Of a DNA stretch of 64,000 nucleotides, positions 8,108 through 16,321 are shown piece by piece. How positions within the stretch are numbered: position 1 is the first letter of the stretch; each line of letters opens with the position of its first letter. A model generated the notes under the pieces. The model had not been told where the DNA came from. It saw nothing but the letters and a program-made list of their open reading frames with translations, and ran no database searches. Position numbers and translations under genes: made by a program. Origin of the DNA: Ectorhizobium quercum (GTDB lineage Bacteria; Pseudomonadota; Alphaproteobacteria; Rhizobiales; Rhizobiaceae); contig NZ_JANFPI010000005.1 of NCBI RefSeq assembly GCF_026552795.1, positions 62,001 to 126,000 on the forward strand. Reading direction: 5' to 3'.

Positions 8108-8524
8108 ATGTATTCCATCGGCGATCTTTCCAGGCGGACCGGCGTCAAGGTTCCGACGATCCGCTATTACGAGCAGACCGGCCTCATGACCGCGCCGGAC
8201 CGCACCGTGGGAAACCAGCGGCGCTACGAGGCGTCCGATCTGGAACGGCTGAGCTTCATCCGCCATGCGCGCGATCTCGGCCTGTCCATCGAGGCGATCC
8301 GCGAGCTGATCGCGCTCGCCGCCCATCCCGAGCGCCCCTGCGCCGATGCCGACCGCATCGCCGCCGAGCATCTCGCCGACGTGCGCGAGAAGATCGCACG
8401 GCTGAAACGGCTGGAACACGAGCTGGAGCGCGTGGTCTCCTTGTGCGACGGCAACCACACGCTCGGCGAATGCCAGGTGATCCGCTCGCTGTCCGATCAC
8501 GGCCTGTGCGAAAGCGAGCATTGA
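8108..8524 (+). CDS. MerR family transcriptional regulator (possible metal sensor)
   Basis: A 138-residue MerR protein: winged helix-turn-helix in residues 1-70 (YSIGDLSRRTGVKVPTIRYY is the standard recognition region) and a dimerisation coiled coil at about 80-118. Cys78, Cys113 and Cys122 sit where Zn/Cd/Pb/Hg sensors of this family (ZntR, PbrR, MerR) place their ligands; Cys134 is extra. This suggests a divalent-metal responder, but no metal exporter is next to it, so the ligand is a guess. A repeat element occupies its upstream region. The ATG at 8108 follows a GGGGAGGCGAGACGGCC stretch. Confidence 0.88.
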   Translation: MYSIGDLSRRTGVKVPTIRYYEQTGLMTAPDRTVGNQRRYEASDLERLSFIRHARDLGLSIEAIRELIALAAHPERPCADADRIAAEHLADVREKIARLKRLEHELERVVSLCDGNHTLGECQVIRSLSDHGLCESEH

Positions 8525-8575
8525 GGCCATTCGAAGCCTCGTCGCCTTGCCGGTCCAGCATCTGCAAGATCGCAC

Positions 8576-8605
8576 TTGACAGGCGAACAAATCGGGCGCA
8601 ACTAT
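8576..8605 (+). promoter_or_regulatory. Sigma-70-like promoter for the leader-peptide/GNAT unit
   Basis: A consensus -35 TTGACA (8576-8581), an 18-base spacer and a -10 AACTAT (8600-8605). Transcription would begin about 7 bases later, at or next to the A of the ATG at 8613, so the first ORF would be leaderless. The -35 box is perfect; the -10 is weaker. Confidence 0.65.
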
Positions 8606-8612
8606 CCGCGCC

Positions 8613-8666
8613 ATGATCGACGCACGCGCAACCATCTCCTGCACGTATTTTTGGGCCTACCGGTAA
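8613..8666 (+). CDS. Putative leader peptide of a transcription attenuator (17 residues)
   Basis: The ORF encodes MIDARATISCTYFWAYR, with Cys10, Tyr12, Phe13, Trp14 and Tyr16 clustered at its end. No Shine-Dalgarno is needed if the predicted promoter start is right, because the mRNA would begin at the ATG; trpL of Sinorhizobium is likewise leaderless. The last codons (Ala15, Tyr16, Arg17) overlap the first arm of an RNA hairpin, so a ribosome stalled at Trp14 or Tyr16 would change the downstream folding. The aromatic cluster suggests Trp, Tyr or Phe charging as the signal. Inferred from sequence only. Confidence 0.6.
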   Translation: MIDARATISCTYFWAYR

Positions 8667-8724
8667 CGGGCGGCTCGACAGATCACTTTGTCAACAAAGC
8701 CGCCGTCAGGCGGCTTTGTTGTTT
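8653..8724 (+). promoter_or_regulatory. Attenuator: pause hairpin, antiterminator and terminator
   Basis: Three competing pairings are visible. Pause (1:2): 8655-8662 with 8667-8674 (GCC-CCG with CGG-GGC, GTAA loop). Antiterminator (2:3): GGCGGCT (8669-8675) with AGCCGCC (8698-8704), extended by GACA (8677-8680) with TGTC (8689-8692). Terminator (3:4): CAACAAAGCCGCC (8692-8704) with GGCGGCTTTGTTG (8709-8721), a perfect 13-bp stem with a GTCA loop, then TTTC. The terminator and antiterminator share segment 8698-8704 and so exclude each other. The GNAT start lies 40 bp beyond. Confidence 0.65.
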
Positions 8725-8760
8725 CACAAGCATCCTGACGGCTCATCCAAGGATGCCGAA

Positions 8761-9249
8761 ATGACCGAAGACACCGCAACGACCCTTCCCCGCCCGCCGG
8801 TGGTGACAATCCGGACGCCGCGCGCCGCCGACCTGCCGCAGCTTGCCGACATGATCGCGGCGCTTGCCGCCCACCACGGCGATGCCGCCGAAACCACACC
8901 CGCGCAACTGGAACGCGACCTGTTCGGGCCGCATCCGTGGATCGCCGCGCTCGTCGCCGAGGCCGCAGACGCGCTGATCGGCTACGCGATCATGGTGCCG
9001 ATGTACCGCGCCCAGGAAGGCAAGCGCGGCATGGATCTCCACCATCTGTTCGTGGCGGACGGCCATCGCGGCAACGGCATCGGCCAGCACCTCGTCGATT
9101 GCGCCCGCGACCATGCGCTGAAGGCCGGCTGCGACTTCCTGTCGGTCAGCGCCGCAACCGGCAATTTCGCCGCCCACCGCTTCTACGAGCACATGGATTT
9201 CAAGCCGCGGCCCGTCACCGGCATGCGCTTCCTCCAGGCCCTTGCCTGA
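8761..9249 (+). CDS. GNAT family N-acetyltransferase
   Basis: A 162-residue acetyl-CoA-dependent acetyltransferase. The acceptor-independent core is clear: motif A with the pyrophosphate loop RGNGIGQHL (residues about 103-111), and the C-terminal AAHRFYEHMDFKPRP block. The acceptor is not predictable; relatives include diamine and amino-acid acetyltransferases. ATG at 8761 has AAGGA 5 bases upstream; a longer frame from 8716 would begin inside the terminator hairpin. Its upstream attenuator suggests expression tied to the supply of aromatic (or Cys) aminoacyl-tRNA, which would fit a role in amino-acid metabolism. A DJ-1/PfpI gene follows 49 bp later. Confidence 0.88.
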   Translation: MTEDTATTLPRPPVVTIRTPRAADLPQLADMIAALAAHHGDAAETTPAQLERDLFGPHPWIAALVAEAADALIGYAIMVPMYRAQEGKRGMDLHHLFVADGHRGNGIGQHLVDCARDHALKAGCDFLSVSAATGNFAAHRFYEHMDFKPRPVTGMRFLQALA

Positions 9250-9298
9250 ACGGCAACCGCGCCTATATCGCCATGATGATCAAGGGGAGGATGAACAC

Positions 9299-9889
9299 AT
9301 GCCCAAACTTGCCGTGCTTCTGACCGATGCTTTTGCCGACTGGGAAGCCGCCCCGCTGATGGCGTTCGCCCGGGCCTATCTCGGCGTCGAGACCGTCACC
9401 GCCTCGCCGGGCGGCACGCCCGTCACCTCGATGGGCGGGCTGCGCGTCACCCCGGACATGGCGCTGGACGATCTCGTGCCGGAACGCTTCGACGGCCTCG
9501 CCATCATCGGCGGCATGATCTGGGAAACGGAAAACGCGCCGGATATCGGCCCCGCCGTGCGCGCCTTCCGCCGGATGGACCGCGCCGTCGGCGGCATTTG
9601 CGCCGGAACGCTGGCGATCGCCCGCACCGGCATCCTGCGCGGCATCACCCACACCGGCAATTCGCTGGCCTTTCTGGCGCAGAGCGAGCACTATCACGGC
9701 CATTCAAGCTATCTGGACGTGCCCTTTGCGGTTCGCGACGGCCATATCGTCACCGCGTCGGGCATGGCGCCGCTCAGCTTCGCCCGCGAGATGCTGGCCG
9801 CGCTGGGCGTCATGACGCCGGAAGCCAGCGAGCACTTCGCGCATTTCGCCGAGGAGCATTGCCCGGCCGCCTATCGCAAGGCTTCGTAA
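9299..9889 (+). CDS. DJ-1/PfpI family protein (class I glutamine amidotransferase-like)
   Basis: A 196-residue DJ-1/PfpI fold protein. The nucleophile-elbow cysteine is Cys101 in GGICAGTLAIA, and the conserved partner glutamate is Glu16 in DWEAAP. Such proteins act as glyoxalase III/deglycases, chaperones or isonitrile hydratase-like enzymes; sequence alone does not decide. Start chosen at 9299 because GGGGAGG lies 8 bases upstream. Probably cotranscribed with the GNAT gene 49 bp upstream, and therefore perhaps under the same attenuator. Confidence 0.87.
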   Translation: MPKLAVLLTDAFADWEAAPLMAFARAYLGVETVTASPGGTPVTSMGGLRVTPDMALDDLVPERFDGLAIIGGMIWETENAPDIGPAVRAFRRMDRAVGGICAGTLAIARTGILRGITHTGNSLAFLAQSEHYHGHSSYLDVPFAVRDGHIVTASGMAPLSFAREMLAALGVMTPEASEHFAHFAEEHCPAAYRKAS

Positions 9890-9903
9890 GGCGAACGGGG
9901 ATC

Positions 9904-9956
9904 GCCCCCTCATCCGGCTGCCGCCACCTTCTCCCCGGCGGGGAGAAGGGGCAAGA
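9904..9956. repeat. Rhizobial intergenic repeat (CCTTCTCCCC...GGGGAGAAGG family)
   Basis: CCCCCTCATCCGGCTGCCGCC followed by the palindrome CCTTCTCCCCGGCGGGGAGAAGG. The same module appears at about 20122, 20211, 20292, 58237 and 58314. It lies between convergent genes and can form a hairpin that may act as a bidirectional terminator. Confidence 0.8.
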
Positions 9957-10040
9957 GCCGTGAGCGGGGTGCCTTATAGATCGACCGGCCTTTGCGTGTG
10001 CATCGCGCCGGCGGGCCATTCTCCGGCGCTCCTGTGAACC

Positions 10041-10949
10041 CTACCTTGCCGGGATAGCCTTGAGATAGGCGGCGATCGCGGCGCGGTCTTCCGCCGTCAG
10101 GTGCGCCATGTTCTGCTGGACGGCGACCATCGAGCCGCCGACGGAATCGTAGTCCGGCGTGAACCCCGTTTCGAGATAGGCGGCGATATCCTCCTCGCTC
10201 CACGAGGCCATGTCCTGCGCGCCGGGGGTGATGTTCGGCACACGGCCCTCGCCCTCCGGGTTCGGCCCGCCGGCAAGCCATTGGCCGCTGACGAAACCGC
10301 CGAGCGCGTTGCGCGGCGTGTGGCATTCGCCGCAATGTCCCGGCCCCTCGACCAGATATTGCCCGCGCAGCACGGCCTCGCCGGCGCCGGCCAGATCCAC
10401 CCGCGGCCCGTCGTCCAGATAGAGCAGCTTCCAGCCGCCGACGGCCAGGCGGATGTTGAACGGAAACGGCAGGTCATGCGGCGGGGCGACGTTGGCGCTC
10501 GCCGGCAGCGTCAGCAGGAAGCCGAACAGGTCGGCGATATCCTGATCCTGCATGCGCGCATAGGAACCGTAGGGGAAGGACGGATAGAGATGCTCGCCCT
10601 GCTTGCCGACGCCTCGCTTCATCGCATTGCCGAAGTCGGCCAGCGTCCAGCCGCCGATGCCGGCAGAAACGTCCGGCGAGATGTTGGGAACATGAAACGT
10701 GCCGAACGGGCTCGGCAGCGCCAGCCCGCCGGACAGGACGAGCTTCGCGTCGCCTTCCGCGCCGGCTGCGGCATGGCAGCTTGCGCAGCCGCCGGCATAA
10801 AAGAGCGTCCTGCCGTTTGCGATGTCCGGCGCCTCGAGGCTTTCCCAGTGTTCGTCCGGCAGCGGCGCAGGCGCCGTCAGCCAAAGACCGGCGCCCGCGC
10901 CGGCAGCGACGATGACGGCCAGGGCCGCAACGGCTTTTCCCAATCTCAT
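10041..10949 (-). CDS. Diheme c-type cytochrome
   Basis: A 302-residue exported cytochrome c with an N-terminal anchor or signal helix (residues 5-27) and two heme motifs, CASCH (55-59) and CGECH (206-210), each in its own cytochrome c domain. The layout resembles the cytochrome subunits of membrane alcohol, aldehyde or gluconate dehydrogenases and thiosulfate-linked cytochromes, but no dehydrogenase gene is adjacent. It probably shuttles electrons on the periplasmic face of the inner membrane. It lies 104 bp downstream of a cytochrome c' gene in the same direction. Confidence 0.9.
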   Translation of the reverse strand: MRLGKAVAALAVIVAAGAGAGLWLTAPAPLPDEHWESLEAPDIANGRTLFYAGGCASCHAAAGAEGDAKLVLSGGLALPSPFGTFHVPNISPDVSAGIGGWTLADFGNAMKRGVGKQGEHLYPSFPYGSYARMQDQDIADLFGFLLTLPASANVAPPHDLPFPFNIRLAVGGWKLLYLDDGPRVDLAGAGEAVLRGQYLVEGPGHCGECHTPRNALGGFVSGQWLAGGPNPEGEGRVPNITPGAQDMASWSEEDIAAYLETGFTPDYDSVGGSMVAVQQNMAHLTAEDRAAIAAYLKAIPAR

Positions 10950-11053
10950 TCGCTTCCCCCCTGCCGAAACGTTCGCCCGCTAGCCCCCTGGGCACGACGG
11001 CGGGCGGCAGGCGTCCCGGCCCGCCCCCATTCGTCGCCGATGCCCGGACGCGA

Positions 11054-11494
11054 TCAGCGCCTGACGCGGAAGCTTTCGTGGCAGGCGCCGCAATTGGCGC
11101 CGATGGTGCCGACGGCCGCGCGAACGCCGTCCTGATCGGCCGGCGCATGGGCGAGAACGGCCTCGACATCGGCAGCGAACTTGTCGTTGGCGGCGGCAAA
11201 GCCTGCCTCGTCCTGCCAGATCCGGATGCCGGCCTCCGATTCGAAACCGGTTTCCGATCCCCTCGGGAAGTGGTTGCGGAAATCCTTGCTGATTTCGGCA
11301 AGCTTGTCGAGTGACGCCTTGACGGTGGCTTCATCGAACGGCCGCTGGCCCCGGGCGATCGCGTTGAGCGCCCCGAAGGCCGCCCCGGTTTCCTTCATCT
11401 GCTGCTGGCGAATCTCCTGCGGCTCCGCGGCAAGAGCGGCGGTGGAACAGAGCGCGGCGGCGAGGATGACGGCGAAAGCGGGTTTCATGGTCAT
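11054..11494 (-). CDS. Cytochrome c' (class II)
   Basis: A 146-residue precursor with a Sec signal peptide (cleavage predicted after ALA near residue 26) and a four-helix bundle with a single heme motif CGACH at 135-139, close to the C-terminus as in class II cytochromes c'. These periplasmic proteins bind NO/CO and are linked to NO tolerance; some serve in electron transfer to cytochrome b561. Start at the ATG of 11492-11494 because GGAG lies 9 bases upstream; the ATG two codons later is an alternative. Likely cotranscribed with the diheme cytochrome downstream. Confidence 0.92.
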   Translation of the reverse strand: MTMKPAFAVILAAALCSTAALAAEPQEIRQQQMKETGAAFGALNAIARGQRPFDEATVKASLDKLAEISKDFRNHFPRGSETGFESEAGIRIWQDEAGFAAANDKFAADVEAVLAHAPADQDGVRAAVGTIGANCGACHESFRVRR

Positions 11495-11600
11495 GGGTAA
11501 CGTCTCCATAGGATGCGGCACGGGTGCCGGAAGTCGCGGCACGGCTCCATTCTTGCCCGTTCCGGACGGCGGCTGCAAAGTCACAATCTGTTGAGTTTCA

Positions 11601-11631
11601 AAACAAAACCCCCGGTTTTAACGCCGGGGGT
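11601..11631 (-). terminator. Rho-independent terminator of sodB
   Basis: On the minus strand CCCCCGG (11630-11624) pairs with CCGGGGG (11615-11609), an 8-base loop between, then TTTTGTTTT. It lies 32 bp after the sodB stop codon. Confidence 0.85.
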
Positions 11632-11662
11632 CTCCAATCGTACGAGGCAGGGGCGGCCTGTC

Positions 11663-12265
11663 TTACTTGGCCGCGGCTTCGTAAAGCTCCAGCACGTAAT
11701 CCCAGTTGATCAGGCTGTCGACGAAGGCTTCGAGGTACTTCGGACGCAGATTGCGGTAGTCGATGTAGTAGGAGTGTTCCCACACGTCGACGCCGAGGAT
11801 CGGCACGGCGCCGTGAACCAGCGGGTTCTCGCCGTTCGGCGTCTTGGAGATTTCAAGCTTGCCGTCCTTGACGGACACCCAGGCCCAGCCGGAACCGAAC
11901 TGCGTCGTGCCGGCGGCGATGAAATCGGCCTTGAACTTGTCGTAACCGCCGAGATCGGAGGCGAACGCGGCTTCCAGCTTGCCCGGCAGCTTGGTGCCGC
12001 CGCCGTCCTTCTTCAGCCACTTCCAGAAATGGACGTGGTTGTAGTGCTGGGCGGCGTTGTTGAACAGCGGCTGGTTGGTGCCGTAGGACTTCTTCACGAT
12101 CTCCTCGACGGAGAGGCCGTCGAGCCCCGCTTCGGCCGCAAGCTTGTTACCGGTCGTCACATAGGCGTTGTGGTGCTTGTCGTGATGATATTCCAGCGTC
12201 TCGGCCGACATATAGGGCGCGAGAGCGTCGTAGGCGTAGGGGAGTGCGGGAAGTTCAAAAGCCAT
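11663..12265 (-). CDS. sodB: Superoxide dismutase, Fe-type
   Basis: A complete 200-residue Fe/Mn superoxide dismutase. Metal ligands are His27, His77, Asp160 and His164 (DVWEHSYYIDYRN). Gln73 in NNAAQHYNH marks the Fe-type active site; some alphaproteobacterial members are cambialistic, so Mn use is possible. No signal peptide, thus cytosolic. The start has AAGGAGG about 7 bases upstream and a terminator follows. Transcribed alone, between cytochrome c' and the branched-chain aminotransferase. Confidence 0.96.
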   Translation of the reverse strand: MAFELPALPYAYDALAPYMSAETLEYHHDKHHNAYVTTGNKLAAEAGLDGLSVEEIVKKSYGTNQPLFNNAAQHYNHVHFWKWLKKDGGGTKLPGKLEAAFASDLGGYDKFKADFIAAGTTQFGSGWAWVSVKDGKLEISKTPNGENPLVHGAVPILGVDVWEHSYYIDYRNLRPKYLEAFVDSLINWDYVLELYEAAAK

Positions 12266-12418
12266 TGGTCAATCCTCCTTGGGCTTTTCGAAAATGGAAA
12301 AACGCATGCCTTGGAACATAGGAGCGGGACCCGTCATAGGCAACCTGCAAATCGTCAAAAAGACAGCCAAGTCCCCGAAACTGTTTACTCAATTTCTTTG
12401 CCGGGCGAGCAGGAATTT

Positions 12419-12441
12419 CCGCCGCCCTAACGAGGCGGCGG
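12419..12441 (-). terminator. GC-rich hairpin after the aminotransferase
   Basis: CCGCCGCC/GGCGGCGG, an 8-bp stem with a 7-base loop, begins 16 bp after the aminotransferase stop. The minus-strand tail is AAATTCC rather than T-rich, so termination is uncertain. Confidence 0.4.
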
Positions 12442-12456
12442 CAGCGCTTCCCGGTC

Positions 12457-13338
12457 TCAGCGGTCCGAGGTCGAGCGGGCCCAGTCCATGTAGAGGTCGA
12501 GCGCCTTGGCCGCGACGGGACCGGCCTGGAGATCGCGCCCGTCGAGCTTCGTCACCGGCGAGACCTTGGAGTAGTTGCCCGAGCAGAAGATTTCGTCGGC
12601 ATCCATGAAATCCTCGACCGAAAGCGTCGCCTCACGCACCTCGAAGCCGTTCTGGCGCAGAAGCCCCATCACGCGCGAGCGGGTGATGCCGGCCAGGAAG
12701 GTGCGGTTGGCCACGGGGGTCATCACCACGCCGTCCTTGACGAGAAAGACGTTGGACGCCGCCGTCTCCACGACATTGCCGTTCATGTCGCGCATCAGGG
12801 CGTTGTCAAAGCCGCGCGCGCGCGCCTCGATGATGGCCCGGCCGCTGTTCGGATAAAGGCTGCCGGCCTTGGCGTCGGTCATCGCGGTTTCCGGCGAGGG
12901 ACGGCGATAGGGCGAAACGGTCAGGGTCAGCGCCACGCCGGCGTCCATCGGCGCTTCGAACAGGCAAAGCGCGAAGCGGGTCGATTCCGGGTCCGGGGCG
13001 ACGACGGAGCCCGGGCGGCCATGCTCGGCCCAGTACATCGGCTTGATGTAGATGGCAGTCTTGCCATCGAACTTCGTGACGCCTTCCAGTGCAAGCGCGG
13101 CGATTTCCTCGGCGGAGCGAAGCGGCTTCATGCCCATGTTGACGGCGGAGCGGTTGACGCGCTGGCAATGCAGGTCGAGATCGGGCGCCACGCCGTCGAA
13201 CCAGCGGGCGCCGTCGAACACCGTCGAGGCCAGCCACATCGCATGCGAGGTGGGGCCGATGAGCGGCGGATTCCCCGGCAGCCATTCGCCTTCGACATAG
13301 GTCCAGGTCGTGGATCGCGGGTTGGTATCGACAGCCAT
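12457..13338 (-). CDS. ilvE: Branched-chain-amino-acid aminotransferase (fold type IV)
   Basis: A 293-residue PLP-dependent class IV aminotransferase. The Schiff-base lysine is Lys157 in [11 protein letters not shown], and the cofactor-phosphate loop [10 protein letters not shown] follows. It is of the short alphaproteobacterial BCAT type that transfers amino groups between 2-oxoglutarate and Leu/Ile/Val. Such genomes often carry more than one BCAT paralogue, so the main biosynthetic role is likely but not certain. Start has AAGGAGATGAG upstream. Confidence 0.85.
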   Translation of the reverse strand: MAVDTNPRSTTWTYVEGEWLPGNPPLIGPTSHAMWLASTVFDGARWFDGVAPDLDLHCQRVNRSAVNMGMKPLRSAEEIAALALEGVTKFDGKTAIYIKPMYWAEHGRPGSVVAPDPESTRFALCLFEAPMDAGVALTLTVSPYRRPSPETAMTDAKAGSLYPNSGRAIIEARARGFDNALMRDMNGNVVETAASNVFLVKDGVVMTPVANRTFLAGITRSRVMGLLRQNGFEVREATLSVEDFMDADEIFCSGNYSKVSPVTKLDGRDLQAGPVAAKALDLYMDWARSTSDR

Positions 13339-13610
13339 TTCTCATCTCCTTCGCAAGGCGCCACGGTATCCGGCGCACGGGCCGGAGGCACTCAAGGCCA
13401 AGGCCGCGGGCGAGGTCAAGCGGAAATTGCCGCCTGCCGCGTATTTCACGGAAAAGGCGTTGCCGGCGCCACAGGACGGGGGGGAATTTTTTACCGAATC
13501 AACACGTTGTCGTGCAGCGTCCATCACAAAAAATGATGGACGACGAAGCGGCTTTGCAGGCGGCGCCCGCCGTGCCACGATGCGGGCCAGACGACGGGAG
13601 GACACCGGGA

Positions 13611-14381
13611 ATGGCATGGTCTGCCGGACAATACCTGAAATTCGAGGACGAGCGCACCCGTCCGGCGCGCGACCTGCTGGCCCAGGTGCCGCTGACCGAC
13701 GCCGCGCGCGCCGTCGATCTCGGCTGCGGGCCGGGCAACTCGACGGAGCTTCTCGCCGAACGATTCGGCCAGGCCGCGGTCAGCGGCCTCGACAGCGACG
13801 ACGACATGCTCGACGCCGCCCGCAGGCGCCTGCCCGGCATCGCCTTCGAAAAGGCCGACCTTGCCGCATGGCAGCCGGCGGGGCCGGTCGATCTCCTCTA
13901 TGCCAACGCCGTCTTCCAGTGGGTGCCGGATCATCTCGACGTGCTCGTGCGGCTGATGGACGGCCTGCGGCCGGGCGGCGTGCTGGCCATGCAGATGCCC
14001 GACAATCTCGGCGAGCCCTCACATCTGGCGATGGAGGAAACCGGAGGCGCCGGCCCCTGGAGCCCGGCCTTCGCCGGCGGACGCATGCGCCGTCCCGGGC
14101 TTCCTGCGCCCGACGCCTATTTCGACCGCCTCGGCCCGAAGGCGGCCCGCATCGACGTCTGGCATACGGTCTACAATCATCCGATGGCGGATGCCGAAGC
14201 GATCGTCGAATGGGTGAAGGGCACGGGGCTTCGCCCCTATCTCGACGCAGCCGGCCCCGGGCACCGCGACGCCTTCCTCGCCGATTACACCGCCCGCATC
14301 GACCGCTCCTATCCGCCGATGGCCGATGGACGGCGGCTTCTGCGCTTTCCGCGCCTGTTCGTCGTGGCGGTCAGGGCTTGA
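13611..14381 (+). CDS. tam: Trans-aconitate 2-methyltransferase
   Basis: A 256-residue class I SAM-dependent methyltransferase with motif [15 protein letters not shown] (about 34-47) and acidic loop GLDSDDDML. The N-terminus [19 protein letters not shown] and the block [12 protein letters not shown] are characteristic of Tam, which methylates trans-aconitate formed from cis-aconitate. Length equals the family norm. The ATG at 13611 is preceded by GGGAGGA; upstream in-frame starts lack a ribosome site. Confidence 0.92.
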   Translation: MAWSAGQYLKFEDERTRPARDLLAQVPLTDAARAVDLGCGPGNSTELLAERFGQAAVSGLDSDDDMLDAARRRLPGIAFEKADLAAWQPAGPVDLLYANAVFQWVPDHLDVLVRLMDGLRPGGVLAMQMPDNLGEPSHLAMEETGGAGPWSPAFAGGRMRRPGLPAPDAYFDRLGPKAARIDVWHTVYNHPMADAEAIVEWVKGTGLRPYLDAAGPGHRDAFLADYTARIDRSYPPMADGRRLLRFPRLFVVAVRA

Positions 14382-14441
14382 CCGCCGCCTGCGACAACCT
14401 ATCTGAGAACGATTGAATACGACTATTCGAAAGGACCAGCC

Positions 14442-15269
14442 ATGCACGTCGTCCCATCCAATGGCGCCAACATTCCGGCGCTCGGTTTCGGAACCTTCCG
14501 CATGCCGGAGGACGAGGTTCTCGCCATCCTGCCCAAGGCCATCGCGCTGGGATTTCGCCATATCGACACGGCGCAGATCTACGGGAACGAGGCGGCGGTC
14601 GGCACCGCCATCGCCCAGAGCCGCGTTCCGCGTCCGGACATCTTCCTGACGACGAAAGTCTGGGTCGACCGTTTCCGCCGCGCGGACCTGATCGCCTCGG
14701 TGGACGAGAGCCTGAAGAAGCTGAAGACGGATTATGTCGACCTGCTGCTGCTCCACTGGCCGAAGAGCGACGTGCCGCTGGCCGAGCGCATCGGCGCGCT
14801 GAACGAGGTAGTGAAGGCCGGCAAGGCACGCCATATCGGCATTTCGAACTTCAACGCGGCGATGACCGAGGAGGCCGTCAGCCTGTCCGACGTACCGCTG
14901 GCGACGAACCAGGTCGAATATCACCCCTATCTCGACCAGACGAAAGTGATCGGCGCGGCGCGCAAGCACGGGCTTTCCGTGACCGCCTATTACGTGATGG
15001 CCGACGGGCGCGTGCCGAAGGACCAGCTTCTGCGCGAGATCGGCGCCGCCCACGGCAAGACCGCCGCGCAGGTGGCATTGCGCTGGGTGGTGCAGCAGGA
15101 GGGGCTTGTTGCCCTTTCCAAGACCGCCACCGAATCCCGCCTGAAGGAGAATTTCGACATTTTCGACTTCGCGCTGACCGACCACGAAATGCAGGCGATC
15201 CACGCGATGGCGCAGCCGGACGGCAGGATCGTCGATCCGGCCGAACTCGCCGAGGCGTGGGACGACTGA
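14442..15269 (+). CDS. Aldo/keto reductase (DkgB-like)
   Basis: A 275-residue NADPH-dependent aldo/keto reductase. The catalytic tetrad is Asp42, Tyr47 (DTAQIYGNE), Lys72 (TTKVWV) and His105 (LLLHWP). The closest well-known relatives are 2,5-diketo-D-gluconate reductase B and methylglyoxal reductases; the physiological carbonyl is unknown. One oddity is VTAYYVMADGRVP where the family usually has a VTAYSPL-like segment at the cofactor loop. AAGGA lies 6 bases before the ATG. Confidence 0.9.
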   Translation: MHVVPSNGANIPALGFGTFRMPEDEVLAILPKAIALGFRHIDTAQIYGNEAAVGTAIAQSRVPRPDIFLTTKVWVDRFRRADLIASVDESLKKLKTDYVDLLLLHWPKSDVPLAERIGALNEVVKAGKARHIGISNFNAAMTEEAVSLSDVPLATNQVEYHPYLDQTKVIGAARKHGLSVTAYYVMADGRVPKDQLLREIGAAHGKTAAQVALRWVVQQEGLVALSKTATESRLKENFDIFDFALTDHEMQAIHAMAQPDGRIVDPAELAEAWDD

Positions 15270-15403
15270 CATTTTTCCGGCACTTTCGCAGTGCATGATG
15301 CTATAATGCCTGAAAAAGCGCTTCGGGCGGGATCGAAATCGCCGCCCGCGCATTGAAAGGACATAAGGCCCGGATGTTCCAGGGAAGGACAAGGGAGACT
15401 GTC

Positions 15404-16048
15404 ATGAAGACGATGCTTCTCGCCACCGTTGTGACCGCTGCGTTCGCGCTGCCGGCAATGGCTGCGGATGCCGTGAGCGCACCGCCGGAAGCCCCCCTGC
15501 CCGTGGACAACCCCGCCCCCGTGCCCTTCACGTGGTCCGGCCCCTATCTGGGCGTGCAGGGCGGCGGAAGCTGGCTTTCCGGCGATTTCACGCTGGGCGG
15601 GGTGCGCAGCCGGGAAAGCTTCGACGGCGGCGTTCTCGGCGCATTTGCCGGGTTCAACCACCAGTTCGACAATAATTTCGTCGCCGGCATTGAAGGCGAC
15701 ATTGGCTACACCTGGAACGAAAGCGACGTGCAGGGCCTCGGCGACGCGGGCAGCGACGTGTCCGGCGCGGTGCGCGCCCGCCTCGGCTATGCCGTCGATC
15801 GTGCCCTGATCTACGGCGCGGCGGGCTGGACCGCCGCCAGCGGCTATACCGACATTCCCGGCGTGACGAAGGAAAGCGGCACGATGAACGGCTATACCGT
15901 CGGCGCGGGCGTCGACTACGCCATCACCGACGGCATGTTCGGCCGCGTCGAATACCGCTTCAACGATTACGGCAAGAAGGACATCGGCCCCTCGACCTTC
16001 GACATGAAGGACAACCGTGTGACGGTGGGCGTCGGCGTGAAGTTCTAA
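15404..16048 (+). CDS. Outer-membrane beta-barrel protein (Omp25/Omp31-like)
   Basis: A 214-residue precursor. Residues 1-22 form a Sec signal (cleavage after AMA), followed by a Pro-rich linker and an eight-stranded barrel starting WSGPYLGVQGGGSWLSG and ending in VTVGVGVKF with the C-terminal Phe needed for BAM recognition. The family is abundant in Brucella, Bartonella and rhizobia, where it gives envelope integrity. Strong ribosome site GGGAG 7 bases upstream. A RIME-like element begins at the stop codon. Confidence 0.92.
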   Translation: MKTMLLATVVTAAFALPAMAADAVSAPPEAPLPVDNPAPVPFTWSGPYLGVQGGGSWLSGDFTLGGVRSRESFDGGVLGAFAGFNHQFDNNFVAGIEGDIGYTWNESDVQGLGDAGSDVSGAVRARLGYAVDRALIYGAAGWTAASGYTDIPGVTKESGTMNGYTVGAGVDYAITDGMFGRVEYRFNDYGKKDIGPSTFDMKDNRVTVGVGVKF

Positions 16049-16152
16049 AGTATTTCCAGCAAAAGTGTGTAGCGGTTTTGCGTCTGGAAATGCGTAAAAA
16101 CAAAGAGTTGGAGCGTTTTCGCGATTCGGAGAAAAGCGGAAACGCTCTAAAG
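16049..16152 (+). repeat. RIME-like palindromic element, copy 2
   Basis: A full copy starting directly after the omp stop codon: TATTTCCAGCAAAAGTG, GCGGTTTTGCGTCTGGAAAT, GCGTAAAAACAAAGAGTTG, GAGCGTTTTCGCG, ending GCGGAAACGCTCTAA. Internal inverted repeats allow long-stem folding of RNA read across it. Confidence 0.85.
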
Positions 16153-16321
16153 CCGGGTCGATGCTCGTCCCGAATGATTCAGCCTGCCTGTTTTCTTGAA
16201 AACGGTCAGGCGATAAACTCTGCTTCGTAGGCACCGTCCTGCTGATTCACACTCCGAAGCGCATCCTGCCGACCGGCACCGTCCGGCGAGGGATTGCGAC
16301 TTTGCAAGCAGAGGTTCCGCG

